Assembly (NCBI GenBank): GCA_947302185.1
Contig: CAMYVI010000036.1
Span: 1 to 14,155 of the forward strand
Direction: 5' to 3'
Source of the DNA: an uncultured Lachnospiraceae bacterium
Lineage (GTDB): Bacteria; Bacillota_A; Clostridia; Lachnospirales; Lachnospiraceae
DNA length: 14,155 nt
Part shown: piece by piece, positions 7,182-14,155 of the stretch
Numbering within the stretch: position 1 is the stretch's first letter
Layout of the letters: every line of letters starts with the position of its first letter
Notes under the pieces: generated by a model
What the model saw: only the letters and a program-made list of their open reading frames with translations
The model's database searches: none
Told to the model about the DNA's origin: nothing
Translations under genes and position numbers: made by a program

Positions 7182-8186
7182 TTATTTATAAAACTTTACT
7201 CTCGGTCTCGTACGCTTATCCTTTACTTTCTTTTCCTCATAGACTTCATAAGCCTGTACTATCTTCTGAACAAGCGGATGGCGCACGACATCTTTAGATG
7301 TAAGTTCACAGAATCCGATCTCATCGATTTTTTTCAGAACCCTGCACGATACGTCAAGTCCGCTCTCGGTGCTTTTAGGAAGATCTTTCTGAGTGCGGTC
7401 TCCCGTTATCACGACTTTGGTCCCGAAACCGATTCTGGTCAGGAACATCTTCATTTGAGCCGGCGTTGTATTCTGAGCCTCATCGAGAATAATGAACGCA
7501 TTGTCCAGTGTTCGTCCCCTCATATAGGCGAGCGGTGCAACTTCAATTAAGCCTTTCTCCGAGTTTTTGAGAAATGCCTCCGCCCCCATGATCTCATACA
7601 GCGCATCATAAAGAGGCCTCAGATAAGGATCGATCTTGCTCTGAAGATCACCCGGGAGAAAACCGAGTTTTTCTCCGGCTTCGATAGCCGGTCTTGTGAG
7701 GATGATTCTAGTCACCTCGTTTCTGCGGAAAGCCCGAACGGCCATTGCCATCGCAATATATGTCTTGCCGGTTCCCGCAGGTCCGATTCCGAAAGTAATC
7801 ATGCGGTCCCGTATGGAATCCACATATTTCTTCTGTCCTATCGTCTTAGGCTTGACAGGTCTCCCTGCGACAGTGTGTATAATGATGTCATCATCCAAAG
7901 ACGATATTGCGCTCTCCTTATCCTCCATGAGCAGCGACAGCGCGTAGTTGACATTCTGAGTGGTGATAGTATTACCTCTTTCAGAAAGCAGAAGAAGCTG
8001 TCCGAGAAGTCGTCTTGCTTTTGCGACGCCCGCAGCATCTCCGATAATTTTTAATGATCCGTCACGTTCGATCATCTCCACGTGCAAAGTATTTTCAATT
8101 GCTTTCAGATGTTGGTCGAAATCACCGAATATGTTTCGCTCATGTTCGGCAGGAATCGCAACAGATGATTCTACTGTGTTTCCCAT
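7182..8186 (-). CDS. phoH: PhoH-like ATPase
   Basis: This is a 334-residue cytoplasmic P-loop ATPase of the PhoH/PhoL family. Members are genetically linked to YbeY and RNA metabolism, but their exact substrate is unsettled. Residues 1-110 form the N-terminal region with a KH-like segment (LKIIGD, then ARRLLGQLL). The ATPase core follows, with Walker A GPAGTGKT (135-142), the RPAIEAGEKLGFLPGD motif, the MRGRTLDNAFIILDEAQNTT Walker B region (222-241) and the sensor segment VVITGDRTQKDLP. Length and motifs are normal. The ATG at 8186 is preceded by AGGGGA at 6-nt spacing. It lies upstream of ybeY and downstream of rlmH, separated from rlmH by a very AT-rich 100-bp gap holding a possible promoter and a palindrome. 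Confidence 0.95.
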   Translation of the reverse strand: MGNTVESSVAIPAEHERNIFGDFDQHLKAIENTLHVEMIERDGSLKIIGDAAGVAKARRLLGQLLLLSERGNTITTQNVNYALSLLMEDKESAISSLDDDIIIHTVAGRPVKPKTIGQKKYVDSIRDRMITFGIGPAGTGKTYIAMAMAVRAFRRNEVTRIILTRPAIEAGEKLGFLPGDLQSKIDPYLRPLYDALYEIMGAEAFLKNSEKGLIEVAPLAYMRGRTLDNAFIILDEAQNTTPAQMKMFLTRIGFGTKVVITGDRTQKDLPKSTESGLDVSCRVLKKIDEIGFCELTSKDVVRHPLVQKIVQAYEVYEEKKVKDKRTRPRVKFYK

Positions 8187-8215
8187 TCACAGTCCCCTTT
8201 CCCATATATTAAGAT

Positions 8216-8224
8216 ATTTTAACA
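8216..8224 (-). promoter_or_regulatory. Possible extended -10 promoter element of phoH
   Basis: The minus strand reads TGTTAAAAT, an extended -10 (TGn followed by TAAAAT, 5 of 6 consensus bases), about 30 nt before the phoH ATG. No good -35 box lies 16-18 nt upstream; the closest sequence is TTTCTT. The surrounding gap is AT-rich enough that chance matches are likely. Confidence 0.35.
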
Positions 8225-8244
8225 CAATAATTAAGAATAAGAAA

Positions 8245-8276
8245 TACCATGATATTATTCGATTAATATTTTGGTA
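8245..8276. promoter_or_regulatory. 32-bp palindrome between rlmH and phoH
   Basis: The sequence is symmetric about the 8260/8261 junction, with 13 of 16 base pairs matching. Paired blocks are TACCA/TGGTA, ATATTA/TAATAT and a central TCGA. It lies 10 nt after the rlmH stop codon and about 20 bp upstream of the possible phoH -10 element. Such near-perfect symmetry suggests a repressor or activator operator, although a weak hairpin in the RNA is also possible. There is no clear T-run after it on the minus strand, so it does not look like a terminator. Confidence 0.45.
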
Positions 8277-8286
8277 ATATTTTAAT

Positions 8287-8766
8287 TTATTTGTGGTAAG
8301 GCTCATTGTTCATAATGCGAAATGACCTGTAAATCTGTTCAAGAAGGATGACTCGCATAAGCTGATGCGGAAACGTAAAAGCAGAAAAGCTGAGTAACTC
8401 GTCGGCGCGGCTCAGAACCGCTTCAGACAGACCAAGAGATCCCCCGATTATAAATGTTATTGTACTTTTCCCATTCAGCATAAGAGAGGACAGATGGGAT
8501 GAAAGCTTCTCAGATGTATAAGATTTCCCGCCTATGTCGAGTGCTATACAATACTCGCTGTCCGGGATATGAGCAAGGATCTTCATGCCTTCCCGATCTT
8601 TTATAAGCTTCTCTTCATCAGCAGAAGCTCCGTCAGGTGTTTTCTCATCCTGACACTCAACAATCTCTGTCCTGCAGTACCTTGAGAGACGCTTTGTGTA
8701 TTCTGATACAGCGTCACGATAAAACTTTTCTTTTATTTTTCCCACACAGAGAATTCTGATTTTCAT
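8287..8766 (-). CDS. rlmH: 23S rRNA (pseudouridine1915-N3)-methyltransferase RlmH
   Basis: RlmH is a SPOUT-family enzyme that methylates pseudouridine 1915 in helix 69 of 23S rRNA, using SAM, on assembled ribosomes. The product is 159 residues, matching the family. It starts MKIRILCVGKIKEKF, has the SAM-loop motif FIIGGSLG (105-112) and ends with HQLMRVILLEQIYRSFRI and the C-terminal YHK. The frame stays open upstream to 8844, but that extension would be read through the terminator hairpin. The family N-terminus MKI places the start at ATG 8766. No clear ribosome binding site precedes it, only a stem-loop 14 nt upstream, so expression may be weak or structure-dependent. It follows the nfnB terminator and precedes phoH. 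Confidence 0.95.
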   Translation of the reverse strand: MKIRILCVGKIKEKFYRDAVSEYTKRLSRYCRTEIVECQDEKTPDGASADEEKLIKDREGMKILAHIPDSEYCIALDIGGKSYTSEKLSSHLSSLMLNGKSTITFIIGGSLGLSEAVLSRADELLSFSAFTFPHQLMRVILLEQIYRSFRIMNNEPYHK

Positions 8767-8779
8767 AATGTACATGATG

Positions 8780-8800
8780 ATGCCGGGCACAGTCCGGCAT
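8780..8800 (-). other. Perfect stem-loop just upstream of rlmH
   Basis: ATGCCGG (8780-8786) and CCGGCAT (8794-8800) form a perfect 7-bp stem around a 7-nt loop. It lies between the T-run of the nfnB terminator and the rlmH start codon. The minus-strand bases GGACTGT (8796-8790), covering part of the stem and loop, are exactly complementary to the 3' arm of the preceding terminator. The two hairpins could therefore be alternative structures. Confidence 0.55.
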
Positions 8801-8854
8801 AAAAAAAGAAGGACTGTTTCATGAAACGAACTCCGCCGTTTCATGCGACAGCCC
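8801..8854 (-). terminator. Intrinsic terminator after nfnB
   Basis: On the minus strand the stem is GGGCTGT, a two-base internal mismatch, then GCATGAAACG-like pairing: CATGAAACG pairs with CGTTTCATG around an 8-nt loop. ACAGTCC closes the outer stem with one G-U pair. The tail TTCTTTTTTT (8810-8801) follows directly. It lies 28 nt after the nfnB stop codon and is the clearest intrinsic terminator in the window. Confidence 0.88.
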
Positions 8855-8882
8855 TCTGATATATTACGAGTTTTGCGAATCT

Positions 8883-10277
8883 TTACCCTTTACTCTTAAG
8901 ATAATTGTCTATCCCTTTTGCTCCGACACGGCCTGCACCCATCGCAAGGATAACGGTCGCAGCACCCGTGACGGCATCGCCGCCGGCATAAACACCTTCT
9001 TTAGTAGTCTTGCCTTCATCTTCCGTCGCAACAAGACACTTTCTGCGGTTGACCTCAAGACCCGGTGTAGTTGAAGAAATGAGCGGATTGGGTGAGGTAC
9101 CGAGAGACATGATCACTGCGTCGCATTCCATCTCGAACTCTGAACCGGGAATCGGAACCGGACGTCTTCTTCCCGATGCATCAGGCTCACCGAGTTCCAT
9201 ACGAATGCATTTAATTCCGATGACATTGTCATTCTCATCTGTGAGTACTTCAGTCGGATTAGTCAGTATGTCGAATATAACTCCTTCTTCCTTGGCATGA
9301 TGAACTTCTTCCGCTCTTGCAGGAAGCTCGGCTTCAGAACGACGATAGACAAGATGGACCTCCGCTCCGAGACGCAGTGCCGTCCTTGCAGCGTCCATAG
9401 CCACATTTCCGCCGCCGACTACGACCGCTTTTTTTGCCTTATATATCGGAGTGTCATAATCATCCCGGAACGCGTACATGAGATTATTGCGGGTGAGGTA
9501 TTCATTTGCAGAGAATACTCCGTTTGCATTCTCTCCCGGAATTCCCATGAACATCGGAAGTCCGGCTCCCGATCCTATAAAGATAGCTTCAAAACCTTCT
9601 TCTTCAATCAGATCATCTAGAGATATTGTTCTTCCGATAATAACATCCGTGACGATTTTAACGCCGAGGCTTTCAACATTCTTGATTTCTTCGGCTACGA
9701 CCTTTTCCTTCGGAAGACGGAATTCCGGAATTCCGTAAGTCAGAACGCCTCCGGCCTTATGAAGTGCTTCATAAATTGTTACATCATACCCCATCTTGGC
9801 AAGATCTCCGGCGGCCGTGAGACCGGCAGGACCGGAACCGATTACGGCCACCTTACGACCGTTCTTTTCTTTTGCTCCTTCAGGCTTGATGCCTTCTTCC
9901 CTTGCACGGTCAGCGACGAATCTCTCAAGTTTACCGATAGAAACCGGTTCGCCTTTAAGGCCTCGGATACACCTGCCCTCGCACTGTGTCTCCTGCGGAC
10001 ACACACGCCCGCAGACTGCGGGAAGCGAGCTTGATTCCGAGATTACCTGATAAGCTCCGGCAAAATCTCTTTCCGTAACCTTCTTGATGAAACCCGGTAT
10101 ATCAATGCTTACCGGACATCCTTCGATGCAGCGTGCATTCTTACAATTGAGGCATCTTGTAGCTTCCTCTACCGCTTCTTCTTCATTATATACATAGCAT
10201 ACTTCTTCAAATTTTGCTGCTCTGACAATCGGATCCTGCTCTCTGACAGGAACCTTTGTTTTTGACATATTAGGCAT
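8883..10277 (-). CDS. nfnB: NfnB: large subunit of NADH-dependent ferredoxin:NADP+ oxidoreductase (GltD-like)
   Basis: The 464-residue flavoprotein belongs to the glutamate synthase small-subunit-like family. Beside an NfnA gene it is best read as NfnB, the subunit that binds NADPH and the electron-bifurcating FAD. The N-terminal cluster domain has C42, C45, C50 and C54, then C89, C93, C99 and C103, for two [4Fe-4S] clusters. The FAD Rossmann motif GSGPAG lies at 147-152, the NADPH motif VVVGGGNVAMD at 283-293 and the C-terminal FAD motif YAGGDAVTGAATVI near 436. All are intact. The ATG at 10277 has GGAGGTGA about 6 nt upstream, and the gene begins 17 nt after nfnA. It is followed by a strong terminator. 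Such proteins are often annotated gltA or gltD; no large glutamate synthase subunit is present here. Confidence 0.92.
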   Translation of the reverse strand: MPNMSKTKVPVREQDPIVRAAKFEEVCYVYNEEEAVEEATRCLNCKNARCIEGCPVSIDIPGFIKKVTERDFAGAYQVISESSSLPAVCGRVCPQETQCEGRCIRGLKGEPVSIGKLERFVADRAREEGIKPEGAKEKNGRKVAVIGSGPAGLTAAGDLAKMGYDVTIYEALHKAGGVLTYGIPEFRLPKEKVVAEEIKNVESLGVKIVTDVIIGRTISLDDLIEEEGFEAIFIGSGAGLPMFMGIPGENANGVFSANEYLTRNNLMYAFRDDYDTPIYKAKKAVVVGGGNVAMDAARTALRLGAEVHLVYRRSEAELPARAEEVHHAKEEGVIFDILTNPTEVLTDENDNVIGIKCIRMELGEPDASGRRRPVPIPGSEFEMECDAVIMSLGTSPNPLISSTTPGLEVNRRKCLVATEDEGKTTKEGVYAGGDAVTGAATVILAMGAGRVGAKGIDNYLKSKG

Positions 10278-10294
10278 TGCGCGTCACCTCCATC

Positions 10295-11029
10295 TCAATT
10301 TCCGCAGTTACCGTGATGAGTCTCGCCTTCTTCGTATCTCAGTTTAGCGCGGCCCTCTTCTGTCTTATAGAGAGTCGTTCTCTTCATGGCTTCAGACCAG
10401 TTGATCTTAAATCCGTCGAATTCCGGTCCGTCAACGCATGCGAACTTGATCTCATCTCCGACAGTCAGACGGCAGGCACCGCACATGCCGGTCCCGTCGA
10501 CCATGATAGGATTCATGCTGACGATAGTCGGAATATTATACTTCTGAGTAGTGAGGCACACGAATTTCATCATGATCATAGGTCCGATAGCAACACAGTG
10601 ATTATACTCTACTCCCTGATCCACGAGCTCATCGATAACGGAAGTGACAACACCTTTATGCATATAAGAACCGTCATCAGTAGTCAGATACAGATTCTTC
10701 GCTACCGATCTCATCTCATCCTCAAAAAACAGAAGATCTTTTGTTCTGGCACCGATTATGACGTCCGCATCGATTCCGTGCTCCTTGAGCCATTTGACCT
10801 GAGGATAAACAGGAGCCGTTCCGACGCCTCCCGCAACAAAGAGGAACTTTTTGCTTTTCAGCTCTTCTTCGCTCATCTCTATGATGTCGGAAGGTCTTCC
10901 GAGAGGTCCTACAAAATCCTGGAATGAATCGCCTTCTTCAAGCTTCAGGAATTTAAGTGTGCTGACACCCAACGGCTGGAAAACAATGGTAACTGCACTC
11001 AGCTGCTTTTTCTTTAAGATTTTGTACAT
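10295..11029 (-). CDS. nfnA: NfnA-like small subunit with an in-frame internal deletion in the FAD domain
   Basis: NfnA carries FAD, binds NAD(H) and holds one [2Fe-2S] cluster, passing electrons to NfnB. This 244-residue product starts as the family does (MYKILKKKQLS) behind a strong GGAGGAGG site. It then jumps at about residue 11/12 straight to VTIVFQPLGVSTLK, which normally follows the FAD half-barrel. About 45-50 residues are missing, including the expected PGQF and R-x-P-L-T FAD-binding segments. The usual length is about 280-295. Everything after the junction looks normal: DFVGPLGRPS, the nucleotide-binding AGGVGTAPVYP (66-76) and the cluster motif MVDGTGMCGAC with C183, C186 and C198. 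The reading frame is kept. Either the strain makes a damaged or altered subunit, or the assembly lost about 140 bp. The family call is firm; function is doubtful. Confidence 0.88.
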   Translation of the reverse strand: MYKILKKKQLSAVTIVFQPLGVSTLKFLKLEEGDSFQDFVGPLGRPSDIIEMSEEELKSKKFLFVAGGVGTAPVYPQVKWLKEHGIDADVIIGARTKDLLFFEDEMRSVAKNLYLTTDDGSYMHKGVVTSVIDELVDQGVEYNHCVAIGPMIMMKFVCLTTQKYNIPTIVSMNPIMVDGTGMCGACRLTVGDEIKFACVDGPEFDGFKINWSEAMKRTTLYKTEEGRAKLRYEEGETHHGNCGN

Positions 11030-11073
11030 GACTTCCTCCTCCGGAAAGCTCTATCTGCTTCCCTATAAAGATC

Positions 11074-11100
11074 TACAGGAACCAATGGTCGAACCCTGTA
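11074..11100. promoter_or_regulatory. Imperfect dyad upstream of nfnA
   Basis: In the 86-bp gap between ftsK and nfnA, TACAGG (11074-11079) pairs with CCTGTA (11095-11100), and ACC (11081-11083) pairs with GGT (11087-11089). The symmetry is moderate. It could be an operator or a small RNA hairpin about 45 nt before the nfnA start. No convincing -35/-10 pair was found in this gap. Confidence 0.25.
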
Positions 11101-11112
11101 ATCAAAATGAAC

Positions 11113-11131
11113 CGGTCATTCTTCCTGACCG
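11113..11131 (-). other. Short stem-loop spanning the ftsK stop codon
   Basis: CGGTCA (11113-11118) and TGACCG (11126-11131) form a perfect 6-bp stem with a 7-nt loop that includes the end of ftsK. On the minus strand it is followed by GTTCATTTTGATT, which is only mildly T-rich. It may be a weak terminator or 3'-end stabiliser, and read-through into nfnA is likely. Confidence 0.3.
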
Positions 11132-14013
11132 AACATTTCTTCAAATGTTGCCGCGTCCATAAGAACTTTTCTGGCTTTTGTCCCCTCTTCTTCGCTTACC
11201 ACTCCGGCGTCGCACAACTGATCCATAATTCTGGCTGCGCGATTAAATCCGATTTTGAACATGCGCTGCAGCATACCGATCGAAGCCTTATCCTTTTCGA
11301 TTATAAATCGGCCGGCCTCGACGAAGTACTCATCGCGCCCGCTGTCTTTTGACGCCTGAGGCTGCGACGAATTATTGATCGTCCTGGTTATCTCGGATTC
11401 AACTTCCTTATTATACTCTATTTCTCGATTTTGTTGTGACAAATATTTTACAACACGTGAAATATCATCATCGGATATATAAGCGCCCTGCACGCGGGCC
11501 GGTTTCGGGTATCCCTGCGGTGCAAAAAGCATATCTCCGTGTCCGAGCAGCTTCTCCGCCCCGTTCATGTCAATAATCGTGCGGCTGTCAACGCCGGAGG
11601 ATACCGCAAGTGCTATGCGCGAAGGCATATTTGCCTTGATGAGACCTGTAACAACATTGACCGAAGGTCTCTGTGTCGCAATTACCAGATGTAGACCTGC
11701 TGCACGAGCGAGCTGGGCCAGACGGCAGATTGCGTCCTCCACCTCTCCGGGAGCGACCATCATGAGATCGGCAAGCTCATCAACAATAATAAGGATCTGA
11801 GGTAGTTTTTTGAGGCGCTCCTCAGGAGGCATCTTTTCATTGATCTTCTCGATCCGCTTGTTGTACGATTTCAGGTCGCGCACTCCGGTATATTCCGCGA
11901 ACTTGTTGTAACGCTCGTTCATTTCCTGCACCGCCCAGTTAAGAGCGCCCGCAGCCTTCTTCGGATCGGTCACGACAGGAATCAGAAGATGAGGTATGCC
12001 GTCATAAATCTTCAGTTCTACAACTTTCGGGTCTATCATGAGCATCCTGACTTCATCCGGAGTAGATTTCATAAGCACACTCATAATAAGAGTATTAATA
12101 CATACCGATTTGCCGGAACCGGTCGCACCCGCTATAAGCAAATGCGGCATTTTGGCAATGTCGGAGATAACAGGCTTTCCCGCAATATCTTTTCCGACGG
12201 CAAATGTCAGAGGTGCCTTTGACTTGACGAACTCATTCGATTCGACCAGATCTCTGAATGCGACAACAGAGCTCTCCTTGTTAGGCACTTCAATACCCAC
12301 TGCAGCTTTACCCGGTATCGGAGCCTCGATTCGGATTTCCGAAGCCGCAAGATTCAGCTTTATATCATCCGTAAGGGCAACAATTCTGCTGACTTTCACC
12401 CCCTGTTCAGGCGTAAGTTCATATCTGGTCACTGTCGGCCCCCGGCTGACGTTATTGACATGTACATTCACGCCGAAATCACGGAAAATCTGCTCGAGTT
12501 TCTGTGCCGTTTCAATCAGATGCTGTCTTGAATCACCCGGCTGAACTTTACCCCTCGTCAGCAGATCTGCCTGCGGAAGAACATATTCTGTCGAAGCGGT
12601 ATTGTGAGTACTGATCTCGTTTGTTATCGAATTGATACCCGATACGATTTCTTCCTCAGTCGATCTGGTTTTCGCTGTGCTTTGACGCCTTGCCGGCTTT
12701 TTCTTTTCTATAGCAGTCTCTTCAGCATTACCGTCGGAAATTGCTGCTGTGTCCTCCGGCGAAATACCTGTGCCTTCAATAATGATATCAGTATTATCCG
12801 GCTGATCCGAACCTTCGGAAAGATCCTTTCTTTCATCTGCTTCTGTATCCGATAAGATGTACTCTTCATCAGAATTCGGATCCTCTTTTCTGCCCTGTTC
12901 CCTGGATTTCATAGCTGCCCTGAGAAAAGCAGGCATTTTGCTGTCATCTGCGTATGAAGACGGATCTCCGCCGTTACCGGTCTTCCCGGCTTTCGTGTTC
13001 TTTTTTCCGGATCTGGTCTTACCTGTGCTCTTTCGCTTTGGTTTTGTACCGGCAGGCGACTTTTCGGAAGTCTTTTTCAGATCGGAGTCTGAGTAATCAT
13101 CATTGTCTTTCTCTTCTTCTCCGGATTCAATATTTTGCGCAGAAGACCGTCTCTTTTGTCTCCAGTCTTCTTCGTCATCATCTGATTCATCTATCTCATC
13201 ATCAAAATCCGTCCCCTTTGATCCGAAAGGCAGCAGATTGAAAATCGGGAATTTTTTGCGTCTTTCCGATTTTCTGATCGCGTCGACAGACGCCATGTCT
13301 TCTTCATCATCGTAATCTATGTCGTCATCTTCATCATCAGACTCTCTTGCAGCATTTCGTCTTCTTCTGACATTCATGGCCGTCATTTTCGTAGTAATGC
13401 CGAGTTTTGAAAGCAAAGGCTTCTGAGTGAGTATGATCAGTGACAAAATTGTTCCGACGATTGTGAGGATCCAGGCTATGACAGAACTGAAACCAAGTGT
13501 GAAAAGATGGACCAGCGCACCGCCGATGAATCCGCCTCCCTCGCCGTTGTAATAATAGTCGGAGATATGGTTTTCACGGCTGAAATCAGGCTCTGTAACA
13601 AGAGTAATAACGGCACATAAAAAAATCAGAAGCATGATCAGACCGACTGTTTTCCGGACGATCAGTGGATTATTCTTATTTGCTATATAGAATGCGATCG
13701 CAAAGAATATATAAAACGGGACCACATATGCGGCATACCCGAATATTCCCCTAAGAAACTCGCTGATTTTGTTGCCGGCCGGCCCTCCGACTCCGAAATT
13801 AAAAGCAAAAATCAAAACTGCAGCGGCCAGTGCAACAAGAAGAATAATGTCGCCAGCTATCCCCGCAGACTGGACAGGCTTTTTGGTCGTTCTTTTCGCA
13901 GAAGACGACGCCCTCCCGGTATTTGTTTTTTTATTGCTTTTGCTTCCGGCCTTTTTAGCAGATCCGGTCGATCTGCTGTTTGTTTTACGGCTGTTGTTCT
14001 TTTTTCCTGCCAT
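11116..14013 (-). CDS. ftsK: DNA translocase FtsK/SpoIIIE
   Basis: This is a membrane-anchored ATPase that pumps chromosomal DNA through the division or sporulation septum. The 965-residue protein has a basic, Ser/Lys-rich cytoplasmic N-terminus (1-48). About four membrane segments follow (roughly 52-72, 92-111, 122-140 and 165-196). A long, highly charged linker (about 200-470) alternates Asp/Glu tracts with Lys/Arg patches. The motor has Walker A GATGSGKS (629-636), Walker B LIIVDE (741-746) and IATQRPSVNVVTG. A C-terminal winged-helix gamma domain (about 893-962) reads the polar guide sequences. The ATG at 14013 has GGGGAGG 4 nt upstream. The gene may be the sole FtsK/SpoIIIE of the genome; from sequence alone the vegetative and sporulation roles cannot be separated. 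No defect was seen. Confidence 0.96.
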   Translation of the reverse strand: MAGKKNNSRKTNSRSTGSAKKAGSKSNKKTNTGRASSSAKRTTKKPVQSAGIAGDIILLVALAAAVLIFAFNFGVGGPAGNKISEFLRGIFGYAAYVVPFYIFFAIAFYIANKNNPLIVRKTVGLIMLLIFLCAVITLVTEPDFSRENHISDYYYNGEGGGFIGGALVHLFTLGFSSVIAWILTIVGTILSLIILTQKPLLSKLGITTKMTAMNVRRRRNAARESDDEDDDIDYDDEEDMASVDAIRKSERRKKFPIFNLLPFGSKGTDFDDEIDESDDDEEDWRQKRRSSAQNIESGEEEKDNDDYSDSDLKKTSEKSPAGTKPKRKSTGKTRSGKKNTKAGKTGNGGDPSSYADDSKMPAFLRAAMKSREQGRKEDPNSDEEYILSDTEADERKDLSEGSDQPDNTDIIIEGTGISPEDTAAISDGNAEETAIEKKKPARRQSTAKTRSTEEEIVSGINSITNEISTHNTASTEYVLPQADLLTRGKVQPGDSRQHLIETAQKLEQIFRDFGVNVHVNNVSRGPTVTRYELTPEQGVKVSRIVALTDDIKLNLAASEIRIEAPIPGKAAVGIEVPNKESSVVAFRDLVESNEFVKSKAPLTFAVGKDIAGKPVISDIAKMPHLLIAGATGSGKSVCINTLIMSVLMKSTPDEVRMLMIDPKVVELKIYDGIPHLLIPVVTDPKKAAGALNWAVQEMNERYNKFAEYTGVRDLKSYNKRIEKINEKMPPEERLKKLPQILIIVDELADLMMVAPGEVEDAICRLAQLARAAGLHLVIATQRPSVNVVTGLIKANMPSRIALAVSSGVDSRTIIDMNGAEKLLGHGDMLFAPQGYPKPARVQGAYISDDDISRVVKYLSQQNREIEYNKEVESEITRTINNSSQPQASKDSGRDEYFVEAGRFIIEKDKASIGMLQRMFKIGFNRAARIMDQLCDAGVVSEEEGTKARKVLMDAATFEEMFGQEE

Positions 14014-14077
14014 AAATCCTCCCCTTCAGTTCTCACCCGCAAAAGCTTTACAGGAAAATTATGTGTCGCAACAAACA

Positions 14078-14142
14078 TCAAGAACGCCTCGGCGTTCTTG
14101 ACGCGCCGCGCATGGTGCGAAGCACCTTCCTTAATGCGCGGC
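14078..14142 (-). repeat. Double palindrome upstream of ftsK
   Basis: Two adjacent hairpins fill the gap before ftsK. TCAAGAACGCC (14078-14088) and GGCGTTCTTGA (14091-14101) are perfect 11-base arms around TC. The second is a nested structure: GCCGCGCAT (14105-14113) pairs with ATGCGCGGC (14134-14142), and inside it GGTGC-GAA-GCACC (14114-14126) forms its own hairpin. On the minus strand the element ends about 65 nt before the ftsK ATG. A -10-like CATAAT (14063-14058) lies between. The first palindrome resembles the one at 6512-6533. The remaining bases to 14155 show no supportable gene. Confidence 0.65.
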
Positions 14143-14155
14143 TGCGATCCGCCGT

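Noticed and set aside
8767..8844. Upstream extension of rlmH to an ATG at 8844
   Set aside because: The extra 26 codons are the terminator hairpin, its T-run and a second stem-loop. RlmH proteins normally start at MKI, giving the usual 159 residues.
10277..10927. Open frame of 216 codons on the plus strand
   Set aside because: It is antisense to nfnA, which has a strong ribosome binding site and clear family motifs. The translated product shows no domain I recognise.
14082..14155. C-terminus of an upstream gene entering from the right edge
   Set aside because: An open minus-strand frame exists, but it runs straight through two strong palindromes. No domain or typical C-terminus can be seen in about 25 codons.
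1..14155. A novel defence, mobile or biosynthetic system
   Set aside because: All supported genes belong to known housekeeping families in plausible order, with no integrase, transposase, toxin-antitoxin pair or foreign-looking block.

Overview
The window looks like chromosome of a mid-G+C Clostridia-type Firmicute, most likely from the Lachnospiraceae. This placement is inferred from the gene set: a short ProB without a PUA domain, a DUF3048 lipoprotein with a Pro/Thr linker, an NfnAB pair, an FtsK/SpoIIIE translocase with a long charged linker, GGAGG-type ribosome binding sites, and neighbouring miaB and mutS. No sequence search was possible. All nine supported protein genes lie on the minus strand, so they are transcribed from right to left. 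No tRNA, rRNA, CRISPR array, insertion sequence or phage gene was seen.

Reading in the direction of transcription, the right edge (14014-14155) is non-coding and carries two strong palindromes ahead of ftsK/spoIIIE. After a short gap with two small dyads come nfnA and nfnB, the two subunits of the NADH-dependent ferredoxin:NADP+ oxidoreductase. A canonical intrinsic terminator follows nfnB. Next are three RNA-related genes: rlmH (23S rRNA methyltransferase), phoH (PhoH-like ATPase) and ybeY (16S rRNA maturation RNase). An intergenic palindrome, related to the one before ftsK, then precedes a DUF3048 lipoprotein gene that is tightly coupled to proB (glutamate 5-kinase). A large 98-nt hairpin closes that unit. 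Last come miaB (tRNA methylthiotransferase) and mutS (mismatch repair). Each has a recognisable sigma-A-type promoter, and mutS runs off the left edge without its C-terminus.

The content is mostly housekeeping: chromosome segregation, redox balance, ribosome and tRNA modification, proline synthesis and DNA repair. I see no new multi-gene system. The main anomaly is NfnA. It starts and ends normally but lacks about 45-50 residues near the N-terminus, including the expected FAD-binding RxPLT segment, while staying in frame. Other points of interest are non-coding: a palindrome family with a compensatory base-pair change, a terminator-stem sequence used twice, a terminator arm that could pair with the next hairpin before rlmH, and a 32-bp palindrome between rlmH and phoH.
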